Source: Blumeriella jaapii (lineage: Eukaryota > Ascomycota > Leotiomycetes > Helotiales > Drepanopezizaceae). From it: 64,000 nucleotides of DNA. The stretch lies in the NCBI GenBank assembly GCA_009599575.1, contig VWND01000064.1:186001-250000 (forward strand), written 5' to 3'. The notes below the pieces were generated by a model that was not told the origin of the DNA, did no database searches, and saw only the letters and a program-made list of their open reading frames with translations. A program made the translations under genes and the position numbers. Shown here one piece after another: positions 10,403-21,912 of the stretch; position 1 is the stretch's first letter, and every line of letters starts with the position of its first letter.

Positions 10403-12066
10403 ATGGCGACGGGCATTGAGAATCTCGACCTGCCACAATACTCAGTATGTTGTCACATTTTGCGAAAACTCCGCAGCCCTAACTTCCGTCACAGACCCTC
10501 AACTGGATTGCGTACTCGGCGGGCTTTTTCGCCACTATTACGCGACTAGCAGTTCGTCTCTCGATGACAGGCCGTCTTTTCTGGGATGACTTTCTTGCGA
10601 TTTTAGGCTTGACGTGCTACACGGGCCTGGCGATCCTGAACGAAACGTCTCGCGGTCCGATTTACATGATGATAGCCATCGGCAGGGGAGAACCACCGGG
10701 TCCTCCGTTTACGACGCCGGAGAAGATTGTATCGGGCATGGTCTCCCAGTTCTACCAGCAGTTCTTCTCCATGGTATTGTTCTGTATGGCGCTGTGGAGC
10801 GTGAAGGCGTCGCTGTTGATGTTCTACCGCCGACTCTTCTTTGGATTCGACCACTACATGAGGTGGTGGTGGGTTGTGGTGGTCCTCTGTGTGGCAACAT
10901 ACATCTGTTCGTTCATGTAAGTCGTTCGAGCTCACAGTGGTGTCAAAGTTTTAGTTTTGAGCTTCTCGGGTAGAATTTGTTCTAAGGATGATCTCCGAGC
11001 AACTCTGATCCAGCTTTTACTGACTCCCTCGCCTATCTTCCAGAACAAACATTTTGGTCTGCTTACCACTCAGTAAACGTTTCTCTCTCCAGCAAAGTGG
11101 GTCCTGCTTCTAGATTCCCGAGAGAAAGATAGCTGACGTGTTGCCAGCTACTTGTTCCATTTCCCGTGGGATGAACGTGATCTGGGTCGCAACAATGAGC
11201 GACATCGTATCGGACGTTTCAATCGCGTTGCTCCCGATGCATCTGCTATACACCGTGAGAATATCGCTTAAGCAGAAGATTGGCGTTGGGGCTATGTTCT
11301 CTCTGGCCATATTCGTTGTAGCCGTCGCCATCATCCGGATGGTATCTGTCATCAAAGGGATCTCGAGGTCAGTAGGATGTACTGTGGGCTAACACCAACT
11401 TTACTCATTGCGGAAAGCAATATCTGTTTGATCATCACCCCTCCCGAGGTATCCAAACGAACCAATCCTCTAATTCTTTGGCTAGTCGTAACCCGAACCA
11501 GAACATCAGTCTAGCGTTATGGTCAATTCTAGAGTGCGGCATCGGTAAAAATTGAGCTCTTTCAAACACTTACCACCACCAGAAGACATTCGCTAATGCC
11601 CTTACCAGCTATCATCGTCGGCAGTCTACCCGCATTAAAGTCCCTCATAAACCGCCCACAAGACGACCCAGAAATCGGCTCTGAGAACTCGAAGCCCGCG
11701 AACCGCTTGTTCGCAAGGGCATCGAGTTCCGCGGGCGCCTCCCTGCGCCACCTGCTCCCATTGCAGGTCTTCACCACCACCACCAGCGGTATCAGCAACT
11801 CGTTCCGAGCTGGCAAAGACGGGAGGACGTCCAGCTTTGCGGGAGCCTCCCAAAGACTCCCAGCTCTCTTACAGGACCTGTCTACGACGATCAGCGGCCC
11901 CAGCAACACGTTTCGTGCTGGCAAGGACGGCGAGGACTTCGTGTATCTGGATGGCATGGCGGTCGCGGGAGCCATAGTGCGGACGCATGAGGTTAGCGTG
12001 CACACGCAGGAGTCGCAGGGAGCGAGAGACGGGAGCATGGCTAGCAGCTATCCGCAGTCCTGGTAA
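10403..12066 (+). CDS. Rhodopsin-like seven-transmembrane integral membrane protein (PTH11-type)
   Basis: Belongs to the fungal-specific family of 7-TM proteins with a rhodopsin-like domain, often called PTH11-type receptors; ligand and signalling role are unknown. Six exons are proposed: 10403-10444, 10495-10916, 11044-11096, 11148-11367, 11486-11544 and 11609-12066. They total 417 aa with consistent phases. The N-terminus leads into TLNWIAYSAGFFATITRLAV (first TM), then GRLFWDD, a long loop, WSVKASLLMFYRRLF, the Cys-containing loop after TNILVCLPL, SDIVSDVSIALLPM, and the last TM AIIVGSLPALKSLI. The 51-nt intron 11097-11147 removes an in-frame TAG at 11111-11113; it has a CTGAC branch point and ends GCCAG. 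The cytoplasmic tail (about residues 275-417) is Ser/Thr-rich and contains two similar SNSFRAGKDG/SNTFRAGKDG units. If the 51-nt intron is not spliced the gene would be broken. Confidence 0.8.
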
Positions 12067-13315
12067 GCCCTCGACGGAGCGTATTGGTGAAACCGGGCCA
12101 AACAGTACGGTAGCGACAATCGTACCAGGCTTCGTGTCACTGTCATATTGGGCATGTGATGCGTCAGCAAAAACTCGTCCTGGCAAATGGTTGGGGGATG
12201 TCGGGTGGGATCATGGCGAACATCGAAGATTTTTTGGGGACTCGCTATTGCAACCCGAAGTCAAACTCCCAGCTCCTGTTCCAAAGGAGGAACACGGTTC
12301 TTCGCAAGGCTACTGTCGACCATCCTGAGTTCACAGATATCCCTTGACCAGCTATGTCAGAAGGATACCAATTTCTGAGAATCGCAAAGTTCTCACTATA
12401 GCTTACACTTGAGATATGCACTCGATATGTCAAGCGAAAACCCGGTTTTCACAGGGTATCGTTGCAAGAAGTCATAAGCCATTGGGCAATTTAGATTTGT
12501 ACAATATAGAAGTCATGTAGATCAGACAGCTTTTCAAATGCCAATGGTCCGGTGAAGTCCAAGTATGTGTGTTTACTGTTCGGTAGGCTAAGCGAGCTCC
12601 GGACTTGGCTTAGTACCGCAGTATCTCATTTGCTTCCGATGTTTAAAAGTTGAATGCTTATCAACCGGTTACTGACCTTAAGGCTATTGACCTTAGAGTT
12701 ACTGCTCCTTGATTTACTAATCATACGGTTAATGATGTCAAGGTTACGAATCAAATGGTCGTTGGTTAAACGGTTATCAACTCTAGCTTTACTATACGTA
12801 CGATCTCTGATCAAATCTATTCTATTCCAAAATGCTGCGATCGCTAGAAAATATCAATCTGGACCGAAGTTGTGTCGGAAAAGGTGGTGGGGGTTTGCTA
12901 AGGTTTACCTAGGACTTGCTATCCTTGCCGACTTTGCTGCTGCTCCTCTTGGTCTTGCTAGATGCTTTACCCCGCGCCCTTGATGCTTTCCGTGACCCAG
13001 CCTCGTGGGAAAACAAGAAAGTTGTAACGCATTTCATGCAATCGAAATATGGGTTTTCGGTTGTATTACAAGCGTTTTTGAAAGCGAAGCGTCTACTTAA
13101 GAGGCTGCTGATATCAAAAAGCGCTATAAGGGAAAGCATGGGTCAAGTGATTGCACAGAAGAATGGCAATAGCATTTTGTGATTATTCTAAGAATAGATA
13201 CAGTAAGTTGACGCTACCAGTGCTGTATGGTATCTTCATTCTTATTCATTAGATTAATTTAGATTTCACGCATTTACAGCCAGCCGCCAGGGTAGGCATA
13301 TCACTCGCCATGCTA
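12067..13315. other. Intergenic with degenerate repeat
   Basis: AT-rich, convergent gap between the 7-TM gene and the Zn2Cys6 regulator. At 12654-12830 there is a run of degenerate units (GGTTA(A/C)TGAnnTnAAG and similar) that gives a Leu-rich frame on one strand and an Asn/Ser-rich frame on the other, suggesting an old minisatellite or coiled-coil relic. No intact gene is seen. Confidence 0.45.
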
Positions 13316-15097
13316 TCATTGAGCAAAGTCCTGCTGGTATGTCTGCGTCGACGGCGCCGAAGCTGTTGTCGTATATGAGGCCTCACTCTGCGGCGAAGTC
13401 ATTGAGTATGGACTCTGGCCCGGATCTGACTCTCCGAACGGCCAAGTCATGCGGCTCTTCAAACGCGATGCGATATCGTTCCAGATCTTGATCTCGCTCT
13501 GGGGGATGACATCCGGCAGAATCGCATTCAGGACGAACCCTCCCACGTTCTGGATATCGCTATGCGACCCGTCTGCCACGCGGATCGCGTCCTCGGCATC
13601 CCACATGCCTTCACGGGCCGGTGCTCGCGCCAGGAGCTCAATGGCTCGCCGCTTGATGGATGGGTTCGGCGCCCGGAGGGCTGCGAAAAACAGAGGTGCG
13701 ATGACCCTCTGGTCGGTTGCGAAAGTGAGGCCTGCGCCGGAGGTAGTCCTCGCCGACTCGAGGAAGTCGCACAGATTGATGAGAAGGTCGAATTTAGCAT
13801 CCGCTTCTTCTGGCCTCCCGATCACAATCGATACCACCAGAGAATGGACTTTCAACAGAGACGCGCCGCATCTGGTCTTGCTGGTGGGCGGCTCGCCGGT
13901 AGCGAAGTCTGCGATGAACTTGTCCATGGCATGTGTCCACGCATCTAACGCTTCGTTGTGTATTCGACCTCGGACTTCGGGGTCTGGAGGCTTGTCTTCG
14001 AGTAGACTCGGTTGTAACCCAGTGGATGTTCGATCGGCCATCACAGTCGCCGAGATCGTATCGATAGAGCGACGTGCTGTGTCAAGCGAGTCAAACGTCG
14101 TCGGGGGTGGAAGCTTTCCGACTCGCCTCAGTGCAACCCAGAGAGACGCTCTCTCCTTGTGGAGAGTCGAATTTATAAACGTTGCTGTCTGAACTCCGAG
14201 AGCAAGAAGTAGGGGAGTGAATTCTGCCTCCCATTCGTCTGCAAAGATCCCTTTCTCCGTTTTGTGCGTCTTGATATCCGCGAGTATCCTCAACCCGGCT
14301 TTCAAGTGGATTATCGCTGATGCGCTGTAGCATGATCAGCACGGTAATCTCAGTTGAACAGGCTATTCAAGATAGGGAGGAAATCACAAGACTTGACACT
14401 GTTGGTTCCAACACGGGTTGATATCTACTTACTGGTTACCGAGCAGACAGTCGATTGATGCAAATAAAATGCAATTAGTCAATGTCAAATCCAAGGGCGG
14501 CATTTTCGTCGTCATCAAATAATGCAAACTACTGATCGCTTTGGTATATTGGCGGAAAGCGAAAGCTTGTAGATGGGACGTGTCGTCCATTCCAAAATTG
14601 CGCCGCCGCTCGTTAAACTCTTGATGCATGGCTCCGATTGCAATAACAGCATGGCGGATTGAAGGCTCTCCTTGGCAGCTTTGTACAACCCTCCGCCCCC
14701 AGAAATCCGTCGAGAAGTATCCAGATAGGCTTGGGGCGCTATACGTGCGGAAGAAGTAGAGAAGGCTTTGTTCCATGGGATCCTCAACCGGGTCGAGGGG
14801 TCGACTCGGTGCAGGTTTCTGCATCGAAGGTTTGGGATCTGACGGGGAGGCATAGCCGTCGCATTTCCGTCCCGTGGAGGTACATCTCTTACAGAATGGC
14901 TTCTCCTCTCCGCATTTGACCCTCCGGATTCTATACAGCTGTGAGTTTGCGCGACTGCTGTTGCGGGCTTGTCTCCTCGTCTCCCTCGTCCCCTCTTCCG
15001 CTCCAGGAGTGACCTACTTGCAAGTGAGACATCCGAGACGAGATGGAGTTCCACAGATCCGGTATCGATGTGTTGGTTTCGACTTCATCGTGAACAT
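13316..15097 (-). CDS. Zn2Cys6 fungal-specific transcription factor
   Basis: A binuclear zinc-cluster regulator. Exons on the minus strand are 15097-15018, 14930-14433 and 14324-13316, giving 528 aa with matching phases. The DNA-binding domain is split by the first intron: GCLTCK, then IRRVKCGEEKPFCKRCTSTG and RKCDGY, with C-x2-C-x6-C-x6-C-x2-C-x6-C spacing. The middle region (MEQSLLYFFRTYSAPSLSGY, SIRHAVIAIGAMHQE) is typical of the large regulatory region in this family. The C-terminus is low-complexity Ser/Thr/Gln. The start could be the ATG at 15097 or the one three codons on (15088). Targets are unknown. The nearest gene upstream, in divergent orientation 3.5 kb away, is a Dal5-type transporter, a possible but unproven target. 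Confidence 0.9.
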
Positions 15098-18000
15098 CTC
15101 ACGTACGAGTGCCCTGGAAGCCGATGGTCAGAGGGGCTGGATCTCATGATATTGGACGCCACGGTTGTGCAGAACTAGGGATGGCAGTCGGTTTTAGGGT
15201 GACGGTACCCTTAACGTTATCGGCGGATAGGCGAAATACGGAAATGCTTGTTTGCCTTTGGCCTTATGCGATCTATGCTATATGCTATATCCACTGGGAT
15301 CTAGCTTGTCGTGGGTCTGATCTACAGGCGGCTCCGAGCAGCGCGCTCAGCTGTGCTGAACTAGAACCGGCTCGGTCCAATCATGTATGGTGTATCACAA
15401 CAAGCCTCCCCTCCTCCCAACCACGCTCCACACCTGTGTGAAAGCGGGTCTCTGATGAATGATGATACCAATCATTGATTCTGCTCTCTTTCTTATTTCC
15501 CTGACAGAGCCTTTGCTCTTGTAAAGAACCTACTTCCAAAGTTAGTATAGTCGTTTGTTTTGGCTGAAAGCGCAAGTGAATGGGTTTAGCCGAGTCAAAA
15601 AGGAGGGGCTGTTTACGACTCGCTTAGCTAAGTGTCCAAACCTGCGCTTGCGGATGTGACCCCTCCTTATAGCATACACTCGACACGCGGTCCCCTCTTT
15701 TCGATATTATTGGGACGGTTGTCGTATTGAGCACCAATCAGCCAGATAAATTCAGTCCCGTAGTCCGAAACCGCTATGAAGAAGATGAATTCTAAACTAC
15801 CTTTGCAGCGGAACCCGGCTCCACGCTTAGCCTTTCATGCGCCCGAGGGCACTACCCGCTCCACGGGTTCTGGAGGCGCGGTGATCCTCGTTGGGCTTTA
15901 ACAGAGTTTTGCACTCGATGTGCTAGGGATGCGCAGAACAGATGTGCCGGAGTTCTCCAAGGTCTCCTCGTGATTCGTGAACGGTAAAGGAGAAACAGGT
16001 CATAGTCCTAATCTACTAGTCAAAGACAACCGGTGTACCACCAAGGCTGAGAAATGCGCTTTAGCCAGCATGCTGTTGCTAGCATAGCGATCCTTATCCT
16101 GGGGTTTTGACATCATACCTCACAGTTTCATGTTCGATCTGGACGCATCGACGCTAGCAATATTTCAAGCAATTACCGTCTGATAACAGTTGAGAGAATC
16201 AGGTTGGATGCATAGTAACCCTACATCATGTTAAGTGATTCGTGGTACTCGTCCGACATTGTATAGGAATTACTGAAAGCATGACTGCGGCACCCATTGA
16301 TTTCTGCTAGCGATCACGTCAAGCCCTATTATTCGGGTCGTCCCGTCTTAGCAGCACTGGCATCTCATCTTCGGGATCTTGCTATTTCTGAGCTTCGATT
16401 TGGGCTTCGCCGTTCAACGTACTCTTGGAGATGTTGCCCTTTCAATTGCTGTGTCATGTCCCATAGATAACATGACACATTACAAATCACAAAAATGTTT
16501 AAGCAATCACGGACCAAACAAGCAACCGAGGAATTTCCACTCCACTCGTTTCTGTGATCTCAAGGATTGAAAACGGATTCCGCCGCTCCTGAATAAAGAT
16601 AGTCCAACTGACAGCATACCCGATGTCTTGAAACCATGCCATTTCAGCGAGTTTGTCAGACGTTCAGCCTGCACCGAGGCTAGGCCACCAACGAAGAAAC
16701 CTGATTAGCCCTGTCAACTGACAGTCGGTCGTGTAACATAGAAGAGGATCATGTGACAGCAAGTTGAGCGAAAACCTTTTTCTTCGGCTCTCGCCGTCAC
16801 CCTATCTACGATTACTCACTCCCTGCGTCTGCTTTTCGTCCCAGGAAGGTAACCCCCACTGGGCGTCGATGAAAACGGCATTCAAACGCAATTTCTGCAG
16901 CGGTATATAGTCACCCTGATATTTCGTTTCCTCTTTGGGGGCATATAGGAATAGTGAGAGTAATAATACCGTTCTTAGTACCCGCAGTGTAGCATCAAAT
17001 TTTGTAGGACTAGCTCTCGATACCTAGAGAAGCTGGCAATAGGAGTAGAAGCAGACTACAAAATACCATGATTGACATGCGAGAGACGAAGAAACGCAAG
17101 ATCCAATTTATAAGAGGAGATGCATGCAAGACAAAATCAGGCTGGTGCACTGGCTTCACAGATTTGAGGACATTCAGAATGTGTTTATCGGCTGCCAAGA
17201 GGAATAGGACCATCCCTACATGCTTGTTTCACAAAGACTTTCGGCAATTGACGGATGACCTTGTCACATGTCTGCATCGGCCACAAACTCGTAACCAAAA
17301 AAAAACTTATTTACATTGAGTTGGAGGTCGCACAAAGTTCAAGCCTGCGTCTGTGGCGACCTTAAGCAACGTGCTCGGAGATGTCTCGGAAAGTAGGGAC
17401 TTCACATGGCAATCGAAGGAGTGAATCAACACGTAAAGAAGTCAGATGTCGAAGGATTTAGATAGTGATATTTGAAAAGCAATATTAGCAAATCTCAATG
17501 TAATCAGCAACACAATTTAAAAAGTCAAAAGAGCCGTTAAAGCCGGGGCCATCAGTCAAGGGTAGCGCGGCGGAATAGCCGATGATGGGGTTGCGAAGGG
17601 ACACAGCACGTATTGTTACAGTACATCGTCGTCCTCGAAGCTTTCTCGTGCGAAAATTGCCGCGATAACTGAAGTGTAGGTTTCCTTCTCGTGTCACATC
17701 TTTCGTGATTTCATGATGTTCCGTCAAGCATGTGTTCGTAGTCTTAAACTGCCTGCCTCGTATTTACTCACGATCGCGCTTACCGCTCACCTTCTCTTTC
17801 CAACCAAAGCCAGAGAGAGGATTCTCATTTATGATTCCGAAGATATGGTATTCAGTCAAGCTATTCATAAGCTTTGAGAACAGAAGTGTCTAAATAGGAA
17901 GAGAAACTGTACGCGATACGATTCTAATTTTGCAAAAACGCAAAAGCAAATGACGCGATCGGTGTCATGAACGCCACTCACTGAACAAAGCTTTGCTACG

Positions 18001-18616
18001 GAGGATTCTCCGTATGCTATGGTTAGCAAAGTCGAGTTCGATGCAGCCGGAAACCATGACTTGAAGCGGTTGGCCATTGGACCAGATTGAGGCATGCGAC
18101 AACGAGCTCCGTCATGTTCGAGGCGTAGGAAACATTTGGCCCGAGTGAAAGATTGACTGCGTAAAGTTTCGCAAAGGTAAGTGTCTCGATGTAGTTGGAA
18201 ATGTTCCTTGGTACCTAGTAGGAATCCTATCCCACGGATTAAATTCCTATTTTTTGCTCCAATATCCAAAGGATTTGACTTTAGTTGAAGGGTGGGGGGA
18301 GGCAAAATGGCGACTTTGTGCTTATTCCTTAGAGGTAAATGGCTACTTCATTTGGCGTTGTGTACATACCTTCCACTTGTATTCTGCCTACACCCACATC
18401 GAACTCTAAGTCTTGCGTGCCGAGAATTGGATACCAAGCGGTTTGCTCCTTTCACCGATTGTTCCGACTATTGATGAGTTGTCTCCACCACCAGTAGTCA
18501 GCTAGCTACCTCTTGGTCTTGGAACTTGCTCTACATACGTATAGCTGCAATATATATACTGAGTCTCGTTCTCCTGCGTCGTGACTCGATTACTATGTTT
18601 CCAGTTCACATCATCC
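15098..18616. other. 3.5-kb gene-free region between regulator and transporter
   Basis: The largest apparently empty stretch of the accessory region. ORFs such as 17865-18305 minus (146 codons) and 17485-17727 minus have no recognisable domain or splice partners. A TATATATA element lies at about 18551-18558, roughly 60 bp before the transporter ATG, and may be its TATA box. No terminal repeats, tRNA or rRNA were seen. Confidence 0.5.
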
Positions 18617-20447
18617 ATGGACCGGCAGCCTCACATCATGGCCAACACAGACGGATCTTCCGGTCTTGACCCCATCGAAATCAAAAAAATTGACCCGAAC
18701 GTGCTCGAAAATGGCCTACAAGAATCACAGGGTGTCCAAGATGGCCTTGCTAGCCCCATTCGGATGAAGAAACTGTTGCGGAAAACAGACCTTCACGTCG
18801 TGCCTCCGCTCTTCGTCATCTTCCTACTGGCTTTCCTCGACAGAACCAATATTGGAAATGCATATATCCAAGGTCTTCCAAACGCCTTGAATCTAGTTGA
18901 CAATCAGTACAATATCGCTCTAATGGTCTTCTTCATTCCTTACATCCTGCTCGAGATACCTAGCAACATCATGATGAAGCGCATGGCTCCCAGTTCCTGG
19001 CTCTCCCTCATCATCATCGGCTTTGGTATGAAGATTTTGGTAATGCGTGTTGGTTGTGGAATTTACACTGAACATAAGCACAGGCGTTGCTACAATTGGC
19101 CAAGGATTGACAAAAAACTTTGCCGGCTTGGTAGGATCTAGATTTGTCTTGGGCATCTTCGAAGCCGGACTGGTCCCGGGGTGTACCTACCTGATCGCTA
19201 TGTATTACGAGCGATACGAACTTCAATGGCGTCTTTCGATCTTCTATTCCGCGAGCATCGTTGCGGGTGCCTTTGGAGGGTGAGCACGGCAGGAACATGA
19301 TCGTTAGTTGGTTTTGCTCACTGGGAATAGGCTTCTGGCTTACGCAATCGCAAAGATGGACGGGGTGGGAGGGCACGAAGGCTGGCGTGTAAGTGGTTGG
19401 TTGCTCTTCGTTCCCTCCATCTGGCATTAAGCCCTCGCTAATTTCCATTGATATCTACAGTGGATTTTTATACTGGAGGGTGTGGCTACTGTCGCTATTG
19501 GCCTTGTGTCCAAGTTTTGGATTGTTGACTGGCCTGAGACTGCCAAATTCTTGACGAATGAGGATCGTGAACTTGTAATTGCAAAACTCAATCGCTCCTC
19601 TGGTCAAGCAAAGATGGACGTCCTTGACAGAAGTGCCGCCAAAAGGACATTCTTGGACTGGAAGATCTGGTGTGGGTCTTTCATGTATCTGGGGGCTGCT
19701 ACCGCGGTATGATGGTTCTATCTCTCTTTACGGGTGAAGGGAAAGACAATGGACACTTGCTAATATGTCAAACACAACAGGGGAACTCGACCTCGTTGTT
19801 TATTCCGACTATTATAAACGAGCTCGGCTACACAGCCGAGAAGGCTCAAATTCGAAGCATTCCGATTTTCATGGTGGCCACTGTCGTTAGCTTGTCTACC
19901 GCATGGTCTACGGACAGACTCAAGCATCGCTACTCTTTCATCATTGCTGGCACCGCCATATCTATCACAGGATATATAATCTTGCTATGCCAGAAGAGCC
20001 TCAGTGTCGAGGTTAAGTACTTTGGATGTTTTCTGATTACATCTGGGTAAGCAGATGACATTGTGCACCTCATCTGTGCAAATAGCTGACTCGCGGTGTA
20101 GCAGCTTCATGGCCATGTCAGTTTCAATAGCATGGCTTCAGAACTGCCTAGCTGGTCATTATAAGCGGTCCATTGGTGTAGCGGTTCAGGTGAGCGTAGG
20201 GAACAGCGGGGGCATCATTGCCAGCAATATTTTCATTCGATCTGAGCGACCGTACTACCACACTGGTTTTGGAACGGCCATGGGATTGATGTGTTTGTGT
20301 TCGATCATGGCAACTGTCATGCTCCTTGGCCTACGAAGGGAAAACAAGAAACGCGATGCTGGAGGGAGAGACTACAGGTATACGAAGGAGGCGCATGACA
20401 TTCATAACATGGGTGACGATCATCCGACATTCCGGTTTGTATATTAG
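18617..20447 (+). CDS. MFS transporter, Dal5-like anion:cation symporter family
   Basis: Plasma-membrane proton-coupled carrier of the allantoate-permease (Dal5/ACS) group, which takes up organic anions such as carboxylates, ureides or vitamins; the substrate is not predictable. Six exons: 18617-19025, 19084-19279, 19331-19388, 19461-19706, 19781-20046 and 20105-20447, giving 505 aa with consistent phases. Family landmarks include LRKTDLHVVPPL before TM1, FLDRTNIGNAYIQGL, PYILLEIPSNIMMK, and RFVLGIFEAGLVPGCTYL in TM4-5. A central loop separates the two six-helix halves, and the second half ends NCLAGHYKRSIGVA and VGNSGGIIASNIF. Start may be the ATG at 18617 or the in-frame ATG at 18638. It is divergent from the Zn2Cys6 regulator upstream. 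Confidence 0.93.
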
Positions 20448-21912
20448 AGAGACCCCTAAAGGCTAAATCTAGTCAGTATAGATAAATTCGGTGGTTTTGA
20501 AATTTGGAACGTTGTCGGGTGTAGAGAGCTCGTCTAATCTATAAGCTCAAGCCGTTTAATTGTCACAACGTTCTGCAGCATAGCTTTACCAGCTTCTTTC
20601 AATTATGATTTACTCCTAGAAGCTCCGTTGCAGCAAACTAAAAGTTGTGATCTTTTATAAAACTTAGACTTCGAGGTTTCTGTTCTAGAACTCGGTCCGT
20701 TGTAGGCTCGGCCAACTGAAACAAAGCTAATAGAACCGCTAGTTCAGGGGGTTTTTAAGGTAGATACATTTTTTGCTATTTATCGCTACGTGACCAGGTT
20801 TTGTCAACCACCACCTCCTCGCTAAAGTTATTAAGCAGGAAATGCACTTTATTCTCGCACCTACCTATCCAGGAAAAAGGCTTAAGCCTCCCTGGCAGCT
20901 AGACGACCAAGCGCAAGCTCAGCGTTCTTGACACGGAGCGGATCATTTGGCAAAGCTTCGTGCAACGACTTGGCGATCAGAAATGCTCCGATGAAAGCCA
21001 GCCTCGAAAAGGGCATTTTTCCGACAGAATCTCTCCGTTCTGAGCTGTTGAAGTCTGTTCTGACTCGAGATTTCCGGCCTGAAGAGCCGGGGTTTTTGGC
21101 CCCTGCACCGCTCCATCTGAAGTACACGAGTCATGGCTACGATCGTGAGCTCGTATTACGCCTCGTCCTCTCGATTCCGCTTTAGCTCGCTCTGAGCGAG
21201 TATATCGTTTGCTGATATGCCCCACAACGATACCGGAAGACCTACCTCAATTCTCGGTTTCGACTGAAAGTGCAAAATCGGTCGTCGATCCGGCCCGACT
21301 ACAACTGCCCTCGGTAGCGACGCGTTTTCCGTCCCCGTCCGGACCATCATAATTCATGAACCCCTTCCAGAAGCATGCCCCTTTTGAAAGGTCCACGGTT
21401 ATAAGGTTTGGTCAAACCTGGTCGATACTGTGGATTTGATTTCGGAGCGACAGTCGGACGTCATCCTTATCAATGGGCTGCGAGGGGAAAATACCGGGTG
21501 GCGGGAACTGCAGGGTTTAAGACATGTTGGCAGATCTTGTACGAGCTTGTGTCTTCCTGGTCCCTGTTGGGTGCCATAGCTGATATCGAGCGCGGTCATG
21601 CAGTGTAACGAATGCTATGATGGCGAGAACCAGTCATGGTGGCCATATATCGAGATAGCATGGAGCCGTGGGGCGGATGTTTGTGTGCCCGGGGGCGTTG
21701 AGGTTATCTAAAACTCCACTCCGAGTCAGACTGGCGAGCCAGACGTGATATTGGGCGAGAGTACTTAACCAGCAGAGGGACCTGCGATGATTCATGATCT
21801 GTCTTGTGTTGCTTCATCGACTCAGCTTCTTCCGGACACACAGCGTCACGTTTTCCAACTGTCCTCCTCTATCCTTTTCTATCCAATGCTCCTATCGTCA
21901 TAATTATCCATC
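20448..21912. other. Intergenic, MFS transporter to amino-acid permease
   Basis: The first 400 bp are AT-rich. A minus-strand frame at 20882-21127 (ending KNAELALGRLAAREA) has a coding-like composition but no recognised family or start context and may be a relic. The last 150 bp are pyrimidine-rich promoter and leader of the permease gene. Confidence 0.45.

Noticed and set aside
10223..10549. Plus-strand frame overlapping the 7-TM gene start
   Set aside because: Out of frame with the receptor exons, which give a continuous family-like protein with good splice sites.
17865..18305. 146-codon minus-strand ORF in the 3.5-kb gap
   Set aside because: No domain, no homologous motif, and no splice partners; length is within chance expectation.
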